DNA from: an uncultured Anaerolineales bacterium
GTDB taxonomy: Bacteria > Chloroflexota > Anaerolineae > Anaerolineales > UBA6663
NCBI GenBank assembly: GCA_937952305.1
Contig: CALFZO010000174.1
Span: 1-56,076, forward strand
Direction: 5' to 3'
DNA length: 56,076 nucleotides
In this document: one piece after another, positions 16,393 through 24,853 of the stretch
Layout: the number at the start of each line of letters is the position of its first letter
Position numbering within the stretch: the first letter of the stretch is position 1
Position numbers and translations under genes: made by a program
Notes under the pieces: model-generated
Database searches by the model: none
The model's input: only the letters and a program-made list of their open reading frames with translations
What the model was told of the DNA's origin: nothing

Positions 16393-17660
16393 GGGCCGCG
16401 CGCCGCTACTGGCCGGCCGAACGCGTCTATCTGGTGCTGCGCGCGGCCCAGGCGCTGGCCGACGCCGTGATGTTCACGGTCTATGTCGTCTACTTCGTGC
16501 AGGCGGCGCGGCTGGACCCGCTGCAGCTGGTCCTGGTGGGCACGGTTCTGGAGCTGACGTACTTCCTGGGCGAGGTGCCCACGGGCGTCGTGGCCGACGT
16601 CTACAGCCGGCGCCTGTCGGTGATCATCGGAGTCCTGTTGCTGGGGGCCTCGTTCGTGCTGACCGGCGCGCTCCCGGTCTTTCTCGCCATCCTCCTGGCG
16701 CAGGTGATCGCCGGCCTGGGCTATACCTTCCTCAGCGGCGCCACGGACGCCTGGCTGGCCGACGAGATCGGCGAGGCCAACGTGGGGCCGCTGCTGCTGC
16801 GGGCCGGGCAGGTGGGCCGGGTAGCCGGCCTCGTCGGCACCGGTCTGAGCGTGGCGCTGGCCAGCGTCTGGATCCATCTGCCGTACCTGGCCGGCGGCAC
16901 CGTGTATCTGCTGCTGGCCGTCTTCCTGGCGATTGCCATGCCCGAACGCGGCTTTCAGCCGCAGCCGCGCGAGGCCCGCACCACCTGGGCGGCCCTGCGC
17001 GCCACTTTCCTGGACGGCTTGCGCGTCGTGCGCGGCAGCCCGGTGCTGCTGATGCTCGTCGCCGTCGAGTTGTTCAGCGGCGCAGCCAGCGAGGGCTTCG
17101 ACCGTCTGGGGCAGGCGCATCTCCTGCAGAACTTCACGTTCCCGGCGCTGGGGACGCTGGCCCCGATCGTGTGGTTCGGGCTGCTCGGCATCGCCGGCGA
17201 TCTGCTCAGCCTGGCGGCGGTGGAGCCGGCCCGGCGCCGCTTGGAGGCCGTTCTGCGAGACGGGCGCGCGACCATGCGCCTGCTGCTGGCGCTGGAAGCG
17301 GTCGTGGCTGCCAGCGTGATCACGTTCGCGCTGGCCGGAAACTTCTGGCTGGCGGTGACGGCGCTGCTGGCCAAATCCGTGGCTCAGGCCCTGGCCGGGC
17401 CGCTCTACTCAGCTTGGCTGGTGCAGAGCGTGCCCGGCGCGGTGCGCGCCACCGTCATCTCGATGGTCGGCCAGAGCAACGCCCTGGGCCAGATGGGCGT
17501 GGGGCCGGCGGTGGGAGCGGTGGGCCGGTATGGGTCGCTGCGCGCGGCGCTGGTGACGTCCGGCCTGTTGCTGACACCGGTCCTGGGCCTGCTGGCCTGG
17601 CGTCTGCGCGGCGAAAGCGCGGCGCCGGCGGCGGCCCGGGCGGAACTTGCGGCGGATTGA
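16389..17660 (+). CDS. MFS transporter
   Basis: A 423-residue protein with about twelve transmembrane segments and the MFS loop after helix 2 (GEVPTGVVADVYSRR). It resembles drug or metabolite exporters of the major facilitator superfamily; the substrate is unknown. The GTG start at 16389 overlaps the RIO-kinase stop as GTGA, implying coupled translation. The sequence ends in an Ala-rich cytoplasmic tail. Confidence 0.85.
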   Translation: MRAARRYWPAERVYLVLRAAQALADAVMFTVYVVYFVQAARLDPLQLVLVGTVLELTYFLGEVPTGVVADVYSRRLSVIIGVLLLGASFVLTGALPVFLAILLAQVIAGLGYTFLSGATDAWLADEIGEANVGPLLLRAGQVGRVAGLVGTGLSVALASVWIHLPYLAGGTVYLLLAVFLAIAMPERGFQPQPREARTTWAALRATFLDGLRVVRGSPVLLMLVAVELFSGAASEGFDRLGQAHLLQNFTFPALGTLAPIVWFGLLGIAGDLLSLAAVEPARRRLEAVLRDGRATMRLLLALEAVVAASVITFALAGNFWLAVTALLAKSVAQALAGPLYSAWLVQSVPGAVRATVISMVGQSNALGQMGVGPAVGAVGRYGSLRAALVTSGLLLTPVLGLLAWRLRGESAAPAAARAELAAD

Positions 17661-17722
17661 ACATCTGGAATTATCGATGTCATCGGATGGGATGTAAGCC
17701 GCTGTGATAGGAGACAACTGAC

Positions 17723-18505
17723 ATGGCTCTGCCCGATTACGAATACAAAGGCCTGATGGCCCAGGCCTGGGACGTGCTGCGCGGCGACACCTCCCGCTGG
17801 GAGGACCGCTTTTTCTTCCTGGAGGCGATCCAGAAGTTTGGCGGCCCGGTGCTGGACGTGGGCTGCGGCACCGGCCGCCTGCTGCTCGATTTCCTGGCGC
17901 AGGGCATCGACATCGACGGCGTGGACAATTCGCCCGAGATGCTGCGGCTGTGCCGGGCCAAGGCCGCCCAGAACGGGCTTCAGCCGCGCCTATACGAGCA
18001 GTCCATGGAGACGTTGACGCTGCCGCGCCGATACCAGACCATTCTGGTTCCGTCCAGCTCGCTGCAGCTCGTCATCGAGCCGGCCCTGGTGGACCGGGTG
18101 TTGGAACGCTTCGTGGCGCATCTTCTCCCCGGCGGTGTTCTGGCGGCGCCGTTCATGACGCTGTGGTCGCCGGGCGACGCGCTCGAGTCGGAGTGGGAGA
18201 AAGCCGTCACCCGGCCCGAGGACGGCGCCACCATCCGGCGCGTGGCGCGCGCGCGCTACGAGCCGGCCGCCGAGGTGGAGCACACCGAAGATCTGTACCA
18301 GGTCATCGTCGGCGGACAGGTGGTGGCGGAGGAGACCCACCGGCGTTCGCCGGCGACGCGTTCCTACACACAGACCCAGGCGCGGGCGCTGTTCGAGCGC
18401 GCCGGCTTGCGGGAAGTTCAGCTATACAGCGGGTTCACCTGGGCGCCGGCCAAACCGGAGGACGGCACCTTTGTCGCGATCGGCCGCTGGGCCGTGGCCG
18501 CCTGA
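17723..18505 (+). CDS. Class I SAM-dependent methyltransferase
   Basis: A 260-residue methyltransferase. The SAM-binding motif I VLDVGCGTGRLL is at residues 43-54, followed by IDGVDNSPEML. Later motifs (LPGGVLAAPFM, FERAGLREVQLYSGF) fit a Rossmann methyltransferase of the ubiE/type-11 group. The substrate is unknown. A TAGGAGA site precedes the ATG. It follows the MFS gene by 62 bases and may be on the same transcript. Confidence 0.88.
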   Translation: MALPDYEYKGLMAQAWDVLRGDTSRWEDRFFFLEAIQKFGGPVLDVGCGTGRLLLDFLAQGIDIDGVDNSPEMLRLCRAKAAQNGLQPRLYEQSMETLTLPRRYQTILVPSSSLQLVIEPALVDRVLERFVAHLLPGGVLAAPFMTLWSPGDALESEWEKAVTRPEDGATIRRVARARYEPAAEVEHTEDLYQVIVGGQVVAEETHRRSPATRSYTQTQARALFERAGLREVQLYSGFTWAPAKPEDGTFVAIGRWAVAA

Positions 18506-18582
18506 GACTGAACGTCTCGCCGAGACCAACGACTATAAGACCAGGCGCCGGCAGACGGCGGACGGTAATCCCGGAGGCGGGC

Positions 18583-18619
18583 CAAAACAAACCCGCCGCT
18601 GCAGGCTTGCAGCGGCGGG
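18583..18619 (-). terminator. Intrinsic terminator, minus strand
   Basis: 11-bp stem CCCGCCGCTGC / GCAGCGGCGGG with a 6-base loop. On the minus strand it is followed by TTTGTTTTGG. It ends the transcript of the coiled-coil protein gene. Confidence 0.82.
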
Positions 18620-18648
18620 CGGGTGGATCTCTGCGCGGCGCTGAGCGC

Positions 18649-19047
18649 CTAGGCGGGCAGGGTGGCGGAGGCGGTGTCCGTGTCTCGATAGGCGGGGCCA
18701 GCAGCCTTGCCGGCTGAGTGGGCCAGGGCTTGGCGAGCCGCCGCGACACGCGCCTCCTGGGCGCCGATAGCGCGGCGGAGCTCGGCCAGGGCCTGCTCGT
18801 GGTTGGCGATGGCCTGGTTCAGAAGACTCAGTTCGGGAGGCAGGGACCAGTTCGGCTCCGGATCGAGCGGGCCGGTGCTGGGCAGACCGGCCTGGCGCAA
18901 ATACGTTTCCCGATGGGTGCGCGCCAGCTTCAGTTGCCACTGGGCGGCCTGATACTCTTCACGCAGGCGGCTCAGCTCGATCTCCGTGGCGGCGACGTGG
19001 TTGTACTGGTGGTCCAGAGCCGGTCGGTAGGGGAGGAAAGGCAGCAT
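18649..19047 (-). CDS. Predicted coiled-coil protein
   Basis: A 132-residue protein of unknown function, largely helical. Two heptad-rich stretches (about residues 18-50 and 75-110, e.g. EIELSRLREEYQAAQWQLKLA) suggest a coiled coil. There is no signal peptide or membrane segment. ATG 19047 has AAGGAG 8 bases upstream; the frame is open to 19095 without a better start. It has its own terminator and stands alone. Confidence 0.6.
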   Translation of the reverse strand: MLPFLPYRPALDHQYNHVAATEIELSRLREEYQAAQWQLKLARTHRETYLRQAGLPSTGPLDPEPNWSLPPELSLLNQAIANHEQALAELRRAIGAQEARVAAARQALAHSAGKAAGPAYRDTDTASATLPA

Positions 19048-19353
19048 GGCGGGCTCCTTGGTGAGAGACGGGTCATCTGGCCGGCACCGGGCCATGACCT
19101 GCTTGGATGCACGGGCGGGCAGCGAAGCTCCCCGTCCAACGCCTGGGGCCGCACCAGCACAACTGCGGCCCGATCACTATGCGAGTCCTTTTTGCGAGCT
19201 TCTGTCTCATCTTAGTGGTGGGAAGGTTTGTTTTTCGTTGGACAAAGTTGGCTCTAGTTGGAAACAGTGTGGTAACGGCAAAAACAGCACATTTCCGCTA
19301 TGCCCAACATATTGGTAGCCGGCGCTGCCGCAACCCCATATACGGAGGAAATG
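19048..19353 (+). other. Intergenic region with lower GC
   Basis: About 306 bases between divergently transcribed genes. The part near 19180-19320 is clearly poorer in GC than its surroundings. I see no RNA gene or clear promoter pair, only the GGAGGAA ribosome site of the acetyltransferase gene at its right end. Short frames here have no support. Confidence 0.5.
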
Positions 19354-19926
19354 ATGCCGTTGACCATGCCGGTCCTAGCCAGTGCACGGCTGTTCATTCG
19401 ACCCTTCCAACTGGACGATCTTGCGGATGCCCACCAACTTCTGGACCATGAGGCCTGGCAGACGGGGGCCACGCTCGACCAGCGGCGTGAGTGGCTGGAG
19501 TGGACCATCCGCAACTACGCAGCCCTGGCGCAGCTGGTCCAGCCGCCCTACGGGGACCGCGCTGTAGTGCTGCGCGAGAGCGGGCTGCTGGTCGGCGCGG
19601 TCGGGTTAGTGCCCGCACTGGGGCCGTTCGCGCGGCTGTCCGCTTTTGGCGGCGACGGGTCCGCCCACCATTACCGGCCGGAGTTCGGCCTGTTCTGGGC
19701 CACCCGCCGCGCCCATCAGCGCCAGGGCTACGCAGTCGAGGCGGCCCGGGCCTTGATTGCGTTCGTGTTTGAGACGCTGCACGCCGGGCAGGTGGTGGCG
19801 ACCACGGACTACGCCAACGCCGCGTCGCAGGCCGTGATGCGCAAGCTGGGGATGCGGATCGAACACAATCCGCAGCCGGAACCGGCCTGGTTCCAGGTGG
19901 TGGGAGTGCTGAAGAATGCTGTCTGA
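19354..19926 (+). CDS. GNAT-family acetyltransferase
   Basis: A 190-residue acetyl-CoA-dependent transferase of the RimJ/RimL type: it begins SARLFIRPFQLDDLADAHQLL, has the acetyl-CoA loop near RRAHQRQGYAVEAARALIAFVF, and ends with NAASQAVMRKLGMRIE. The substrate (ribosomal protein, drug or metabolite) is unknown. GGAGG precedes two adjacent ATGs; the second gives the better spacing. Its end overlaps the phosphotransferase gene by 11 bases. Confidence 0.85.
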   Translation: MPLTMPVLASARLFIRPFQLDDLADAHQLLDHEAWQTGATLDQRREWLEWTIRNYAALAQLVQPPYGDRAVVLRESGLLVGAVGLVPALGPFARLSAFGGDGSAHHYRPEFGLFWATRRAHQRQGYAVEAARALIAFVFETLHAGQVVATTDYANAASQAVMRKLGMRIEHNPQPEPAWFQVVGVLKNAV

Positions 19927-20941
19927 ACCGGGCGGTCCGGACCAGGCGGCGCTGGAAGGCCTCCTGCGCGCCGAGTACGGGTTGACGTTGCCCGACTTGC
20001 GCCGTGGCCCGCAGGGCGCGGACAGCGTCGCCTACCTGGGCGAAGCGGAGGGCCGCCCTTACTTCGTCAAAGCCCACGACCGGCGGCGGCCGGCCAACTT
20101 CGGCGACCTGGAGCAGGCGTTGGGCGTGGTGCGCCACCTGGGCGAACAATGCCGGTTGGCCTGTGTTCCCGCCGTCCTGACGGGCGCCTCGGGCCGCCTA
20201 TTGCAGCCGTTGGGGGATTTTGCGGTCGCGGTCTTCGAGTATGTCTCCGGCCCGACCCTGCACGAGGCGCCGCTGGATGCGGCCGGCCAGGCGGCGTTGG
20301 CGCAAGTGCTGGCGCGCCTGCATCAGGGCGCGGGTTGCCCAGGTCTGCGGGTGCCGGCCGAGGCGCCTTTCCCGCAGGTCTACGCCCAGCCGTTGCAGCG
20401 CATCCTGGCCGCCGCCGATGACCTGGCCCGGACCGGCACGGACGACCAGCGCCGCTTGAGCGCGCTCCTGCGGCGTGAGCGGACCGATCTGCTGCAAACG
20501 CTGGATCGCCTGGACGCCTTGGGCCGGGAACTGCGAGCCGTGGCGCCGCCGGTGCTCACCCACGGTGAACCCACCGCCCGCAATGTCCTGCGCGCGCCGG
20601 CCGGCCGCCTGGTGCTGGTGGATTGGGGTGAGGTGGCGCTGGGGCTGCCCGAGCGTGACCTGACGTACTTCGCCGATCAGGACCTCGGGCCGTTCCTGGA
20701 AGCCTACGCCGCTGCGTGGCCGGAGCCGCCACGGCTCAGCGCCGCCGCTTTCGGCTACTACGCCTACCGTTGGGCCGTGAGCGAAGTGATCGATTACGGC
20801 TTGCGCCTGCTCCTGGAGACGCCCAGCGCGGTCGAGGTCGCCTGGGCCTGGTCTGAGCTCCCGGACTACCTGCCGTTGCCGCACGCCGGCATCCGCGCCA
20901 GCCAGGCTGAGGTGGCGGCTGAGTTGCGCCGGTTGGCTTGA
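19916..20941 (+). CDS. Aminoglycoside phosphotransferase-like kinase
   Basis: A 341-residue protein of the APH/choline-kinase fold. The catalytic loop THGEPTARN and the metal-binding VDWGEVALGLPERDL are visible near residues 217-247, with an N-terminal lobe lysine in PYFVKAHD. The family phosphorylates aminoglycosides, macrolides or small alcohols; this member's substrate is unknown. It is translationally coupled to the acetyltransferase, so the two may act on related compounds. Confidence 0.8.
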   Translation: MLSEPGGPDQAALEGLLRAEYGLTLPDLRRGPQGADSVAYLGEAEGRPYFVKAHDRRRPANFGDLEQALGVVRHLGEQCRLACVPAVLTGASGRLLQPLGDFAVAVFEYVSGPTLHEAPLDAAGQAALAQVLARLHQGAGCPGLRVPAEAPFPQVYAQPLQRILAAADDLARTGTDDQRRLSALLRRERTDLLQTLDRLDALGRELRAVAPPVLTHGEPTARNVLRAPAGRLVLVDWGEVALGLPERDLTYFADQDLGPFLEAYAAAWPEPPRLSAAAFGYYAYRWAVSEVIDYGLRLLLETPSAVEVAWAWSELPDYLPLPHAGIRASQAEVAAELRRLA

Positions 20942-20981
20942 GAGGTGGAAGGACTTTGCTCAGGCTGGCCGCCGCCGCGCC

Positions 20982-21464
20982 TCAGGACGGCGGGAGGAAG
21001 TGGTCCGGCATCTGCACGGCCACGACTTCGCCGCGCGCGCAGACCTCGCCGCCGGCACTCAGGGTCGCCGTCATGGTCACTTTGCGGCCCTTGATTTCGG
21101 TCACGCGGGCGCGCACCGTCAGCGGCCCGGCGATCGGCGTCGGGCGGAGGTAATCCACCTTGAGCGAGGCGGTGACGTAGCGGAAGGGCGGGTCGGTGTC
21201 CATAGCCCGGCCCGCGGCGCGGTAACTGGCGGCGGCGGCGGTGCCCGTGCAGTGGCAGTCGATCAGCGACGCGATCAGGCCGCCGTAGACGAAGCCGGGG
21301 ACGGCGGTGTGGTGGGAGCGCGGGGTGAAGGTGCAGATCGTCGTCTGGTCGTCTGCGGCCTCCCAATAGCTCTTGATCTGCAGGCCCTCGGCGTTGAGCC
21401 GTCCGCAGCCGTAGCAATAGCTCAGGTGATCCGGGTAGTAATCCTGAAAGGCGCGCGCGCTCAT
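20982..21464 (-). CDS. Hot-dog fold thioesterase (PaaI-like)
   Basis: A 160-residue acyl-CoA thioesterase-type protein. VYGGLIASLIDCHCTGTAAA is the helix region of the hot-dog fold and SLKVDYLRPTPIAGPLTVRARV the following strand pattern. A YCYGCGRLNAEGLQ stretch near the N-terminus is shared by many PaaI-like proteins. The start lies 5 bases after the DHH-protein stop and lacks a clear ribosome site, so it is likely coupled. Confidence 0.82.
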   Translation of the reverse strand: MSARAFQDYYPDHLSYCYGCGRLNAEGLQIKSYWEAADDQTTICTFTPRSHHTAVPGFVYGGLIASLIDCHCTGTAAAASYRAAGRAMDTDPPFRYVTASLKVDYLRPTPIAGPLTVRARVTEIKGRKVTMTATLSAGGEVCARGEVVAVQMPDHFLPPS

Positions 21465-21469
21465 GGGGC

Positions 21470-22369
21470 TCAGCCGGCCTCTTTGAGCCGCCGGATGATC
21501 GCGGCGAATTTTGCCTCGGCCTCGGCCTTCGGGAAGCGCGCGGTGCCCACACCCACCAGGCCGCCGCCGCCGTACTCGGCCAGCAAGTTGCCGACGTTGG
21601 TCTTGCAGGTCCGGTTGAACAGGCTGTAACCAACGGCGACCGTGGCGGTCTGGCCGTCCGCGTCCTCGGACAGCCGGGCCGAGACATTGGCCTGTGGGAA
21701 CAGCGTGTAGATCAGGAAGCGGTTGCCGGGCGGGGCGGCCACGCCGCGCAGATCCGTGATGACGACGTTGCCGTCCAGGCGTGAGTATTGCTGCAGCGTG
21801 GCGCGGAAGGCCTGGTCCTCGGCTCGCAGCCGGTCGGTCAGGCCGCGCACTTCGGGCTGCGCCAGGATCTCGGCCACGCTCTTGGTCTTGAGCCAGTCCA
21901 GCAGCAGCAGGAAATAGGCTTCGCGGTCCAGGTCCTGCAGGCCGGTGCGCGGGTCCAGCGTGTAGGCCAGCAGCACGTAGCCGGACGGCGCCACGACGTC
22001 TTCCCAGGTCAGCTGGGCGCTGTCGAAACGGTCGGTGGCATCGAGCAGGTCGGCGAACCGCCGCAGGCGCTCGTCGGCCTGGTAATACTCGAAGACCAGG
22101 CGCGCGGCGCTGGGTGCGGGCGCGAACTTGCCCTTGAAGGAAGCGGTGACGTGCGCGCCGCGGGCCGCCTCGGAGACGTGGTGGTCGAACCAGAGCGCGG
22201 CGTCCGGGTGGTAGGGCAGGTTGGCGACGACTGACTCCGGCGGGACCGTCGCCGCGCCGGACTGGATTTCCTGCGGCGACGTGAACTGGATGACGTCGAG
22301 GTGTTCAACGGTGGAGAGCAGGACGGCGCACACCAGGCCGTCCCAATCGGCGCGGGTGACCAGGCGCAT
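21470..22369 (-). CDS. DHH-family phosphoesterase-like protein
   Basis: A 299-residue protein related to DHH/DHHA1 phosphoesterases and exopolyphosphatases. The N-terminus has DWDGLVCAVLL (metal-binding Asp), WFDHH at about residues 60-64 is the DHH signature, and GGGGLVGVG near the C-terminus resembles the DHHA1 substrate loop. The family hydrolyses short oligonucleotides, cyclic dinucleotides or pyrophosphate; the exact substrate is not clear. GGAGG precedes the ATG and a TATAAT lies at 22405-22410. Confidence 0.8.
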   Translation of the reverse strand: MRLVTRADWDGLVCAVLLSTVEHLDVIQFTSPQEIQSGAATVPPESVVANLPYHPDAALWFDHHVSEAARGAHVTASFKGKFAPAPSAARLVFEYYQADERLRRFADLLDATDRFDSAQLTWEDVVAPSGYVLLAYTLDPRTGLQDLDREAYFLLLLDWLKTKSVAEILAQPEVRGLTDRLRAEDQAFRATLQQYSRLDGNVVITDLRGVAAPPGNRFLIYTLFPQANVSARLSEDADGQTATVAVGYSLFNRTCKTNVGNLLAEYGGGGLVGVGTARFPKAEAEAKFAAIIRRLKEAG

Positions 22370-22459
22370 AAGGCCTCCAGGGAGTGAAGCGCGGCAGCCA
22401 CCCCATTATAGGCGGGTTTCGTCCGGGTCCGCTACGGCCGGCCGCCGGCCGGCGGTTCG

Positions 22460-23212
22460 TCACGGCGTCGGCGGCAGTTTGAGCAAGGCCCCAACCGCAT
22501 ACCCCACCAGGGCGCTGACGGTGCCGATGACGGCCATCTCCAGGCCGCTCTTGGCCGGATGCCCGACGGTCATGCGGGCTTTGTAGGCACCCACCGCAAA
22601 CAGCGTCAGGGCCGAGATCAACACGGACACCCACATGCTCGGTCCAACCGGCAGGAACGCGAACGGTATCAGCGGGATGAGCGAACCCACGATGGCGGCC
22701 ACGCCCACGATCAGGGCCGAGCGCAGGGCGTCGCGGCGGTCGGTGGGTTTGAGCTGCAGTTCCTCGGCCATCATCACCGCCACCCACACATCCTTGTCCG
22801 CCGTGATCGTATCCACGATCTGGTCCAGCAGCGGGCCGGTGAAGCCCTTGGCGGCGTAGATGTCGCGGATCTCCTGGCGCTCCAGCGCCGGCACCAGCCG
22901 GATGTGCCGGTGTTCGCGCGCGCGTTCGCTCTCGTAGAGGTCGGAGTCCGCCAGCGTGGACGTGTACGCCACGGCGCCCATCGACACCGACTCGGCGAAG
23001 GTGGCGGCCAGGCCGCCGACGAGCACGATGTAGGCGTCGTTGGTGGCGGCGGCCAGACCCAGGATGACGCCCAGGACGTTGACCAGGCCATCCTGGCCGC
23101 CCAGGATCACGTCGGACAGGCTGGAGGCGCGGCGGTGGGGATCGTGGTTATTGTGGAAGATCAGTTCATGCTCGGGCTGAAGAGGTGTGTCGGCGGGGAG
23201 TTGCAGATGCAT
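22460..23212 (-). CDS. VIT1/CCC1-family iron/manganese transporter
   Basis: A 250-residue membrane protein of the VIT family that moves Fe2+ or Mn2+. The signature SLSDVILGGQDGLVNVLGVILGLAAA and the ESVSMGAVAYTS helix are near the N-terminus; a charged cytoplasmic segment follows (EREQ-rich, residues about 95-150), then three hydrophobic segments. AGGAGG precedes the ATG. The iron-uptake genes lie about 8 kb away on the same strand, which fits a metal-homeostasis region. Confidence 0.87.
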   Translation of the reverse strand: MHLQLPADTPLQPEHELIFHNNHDPHRRASSLSDVILGGQDGLVNVLGVILGLAAATNDAYIVLVGGLAATFAESVSMGAVAYTSTLADSDLYESERAREHRHIRLVPALERQEIRDIYAAKGFTGPLLDQIVDTITADKDVWVAVMMAEELQLKPTDRRDALRSALIVGVAAIVGSLIPLIPFAFLPVGPSMWVSVLISALTLFAVGAYKARMTVGHPAKSGLEMAVIGTVSALVGYAVGALLKLPPTP

Positions 23213-23523
23213 GGACCCTCCTGAAGGTCGAGCGGGCGGCTGGGCTGGTCAGTTGACCGCGGCAGCCCACCCAGGCGCGGGTCCGGCAGAAGTGTTAAGA
23301 CCGCGTGCCGGAATACTGCCAGTTTAGGAGCGCGCCTCACAGCCGCCTCAGTGTGCAACGTCACTGCCGCTGGAGGCAGACGACATGCTCTGGCGACCAT
23401 GCTTCTGATCCGAGGGGTGACCCTGGTTTGTGATTCACGGGTGACCCCGGCATCTGGACGTCGCCGGGAATCACTCGGGCGCAGTGCGGGGTGGGGGGAC
23501 GAGGCGGCGGCGGTCGGCCAGCT
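23213..23523 (-). other. Intergenic region with GGTGACCC repeats
   Basis: About 310 bases without a supported gene. Two direct copies of GGTGACCC (23416-23423 and 23440-23447) lie 24 bases apart, each in a near-palindromic GGGGTGACCC-type context. They could be a regulator-binding site for either neighbour. No terminator or RNA gene is evident. Confidence 0.4.
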
Positions 23524-24693
23524 TTAGGCCGGGCGGGGCCGGAACAACGCCAGGCTGGCGGTCTGCCCGTGCAGGCAATTGCGGCCGCCCACCGGGCCCA
23601 GCTCGCCGGCGCAGAAGAAGCCCGCCAGGGGCCGCACGCCCAGGGCCTCGGTCACGGTGCCGATATCGCCATCCGGGCCTTCGAATAGGCGCGTGCCGCG
23701 CCCATTGCACGAGAAGAGCAAGGCGCCGGCCGGCGGCTCGCCGAAGGTGTGCGGCACCAGCAGCAACTCCAAGTCCTCGCGGGCCGTGGCGGCGTCACGC
23801 ACGTGAAACTGGATCGTCTCGCCCGGCTGCACGCGGTCGGCGATGGCCAGGCTGCCGGTCTGGCGCTCCACGCCCAGCACGCCGCGCACCAGGAAGTCGC
23901 CGCGTCCTAATTCGTCGGCGCCCGCTTCCGGCCGGATGGCGCGGCCGATGAACAGGCCGTTCTGCATCAGGCTCTGCTCCTCCGGAGCGAGGCTGGCGTA
24001 GAGGGTCTGCACCTGCTCCACCGGCGATTGGTTCTCCAGGCCGTGAATCCAGTTGTGGTCGGCGGCGGTGACCGTGAAGGGCTGGCCTACCGGCCGGCAG
24101 CCCTGCGAGACCACGACGTCGACGGTCAGCGCGCCGGCCAGCGCCACGCCCACCGCGCCGCCGTTGAGGATGTGCTCGTTGCAGGCCAGCACGTTGTAGC
24201 CCGGCCGGGCCGCGCCGCTGGCCAGGCCGCCAATCACGGGCAGGCCAGGCCGCAGCGCGTTGAGGACGTGCAGGGCTTCTTCGATCGGCGTGGAGAATGG
24301 ATCGGCCAGCAGCAGGAGCGCCTGGGTCTCGGCCGGCAGGGCCAGCGCGCTCTCGAACTCAGGCGGGTCGGCCAGCAGCGCCGGCCAACGGCTGGGCGGC
24401 AGGTCAAAGGCGCGCAAGGTGACGCCGGGCAGGCACGCGCCCACCACGCTCACGGCCGGCTGCTGCTCAACTTCGTGCTCGGCGCCGATCACGCCCTCGG
24501 CCGTGCAGGCCAGGAAGACGGCCGGCTGCAGCGCGGCGCGCAGGTCCTGGATCAAGCCCAGGGCCGTGCTCATATCGAAGCCGGCCACAAATGCCACCAC
24601 CAGGTCTGGCGCCTGGCCGCCCAACTGCCGGCGCAGGTCCGGCGCGACCGTCGGCAGAGCGGGTGGAAGGGCGAGCGAGGACGCGAACTGCAT
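23524..24693 (-). CDS. FIST-domain sensory protein
   Basis: A 389-residue protein with FIST N and C domains, thought to bind small ligands such as amino acids. The C-terminal signature runs from ALLFSCNGRGTRLF to GFFCAGELGPVGGRN. It carries no output domain, so it would need a partner. ATG 24693 follows GGGGTGA; a GTG at 24702 is possible. A TACAAT box lies at 24754-24759. No signalling gene is next to it. Confidence 0.85.
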   Translation of the reverse strand: MQFASSLALPPALPTVAPDLRRQLGGQAPDLVVAFVAGFDMSTALGLIQDLRAALQPAVFLACTAEGVIGAEHEVEQQPAVSVVGACLPGVTLRAFDLPPSRWPALLADPPEFESALALPAETQALLLLADPFSTPIEEALHVLNALRPGLPVIGGLASGAARPGYNVLACNEHILNGGAVGVALAGALTVDVVVSQGCRPVGQPFTVTAADHNWIHGLENQSPVEQVQTLYASLAPEEQSLMQNGLFIGRAIRPEAGADELGRGDFLVRGVLGVERQTGSLAIADRVQPGETIQFHVRDAATAREDLELLLVPHTFGEPPAGALLFSCNGRGTRLFEGPDGDIGTVTEALGVRPLAGFFCAGELGPVGGRNCLHGQTASLALFRPRPA

Positions 24694-24785
24694 GGTTTTC
24701 ACCCCGGATTGGCGTTCAGATGAGGCGCCGGCTCACTCAGCCGGCTCGGCCCCATTGTAGCGCGGCGGCGCGCCGACCAGGCCGC

Positions 24786-24820
24786 CAAAAAAGAACAGGC
24801 GCGGGGGGCTCCCGCGCCTG
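24786..24820 (-). terminator. Intrinsic terminator after the DUF305 gene
   Basis: Perfect 10-bp stem CAGGCGCGGG / CCCGCGCCTG with a 5-base loop; on the minus strand it is followed by TTCTTTTTTGG. Confidence 0.85.
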
Positions 24821-24853
24821 TCTGGGCGTTGTCTGGGACGGCCGGGCCGGGCC

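Noticed and set aside
19107..19451. Frame starting in the lower-GC gap before the acetyltransferase
   Set aside because: It runs into the acetyltransferase gene in another frame and has no ribosome site or family resemblance.
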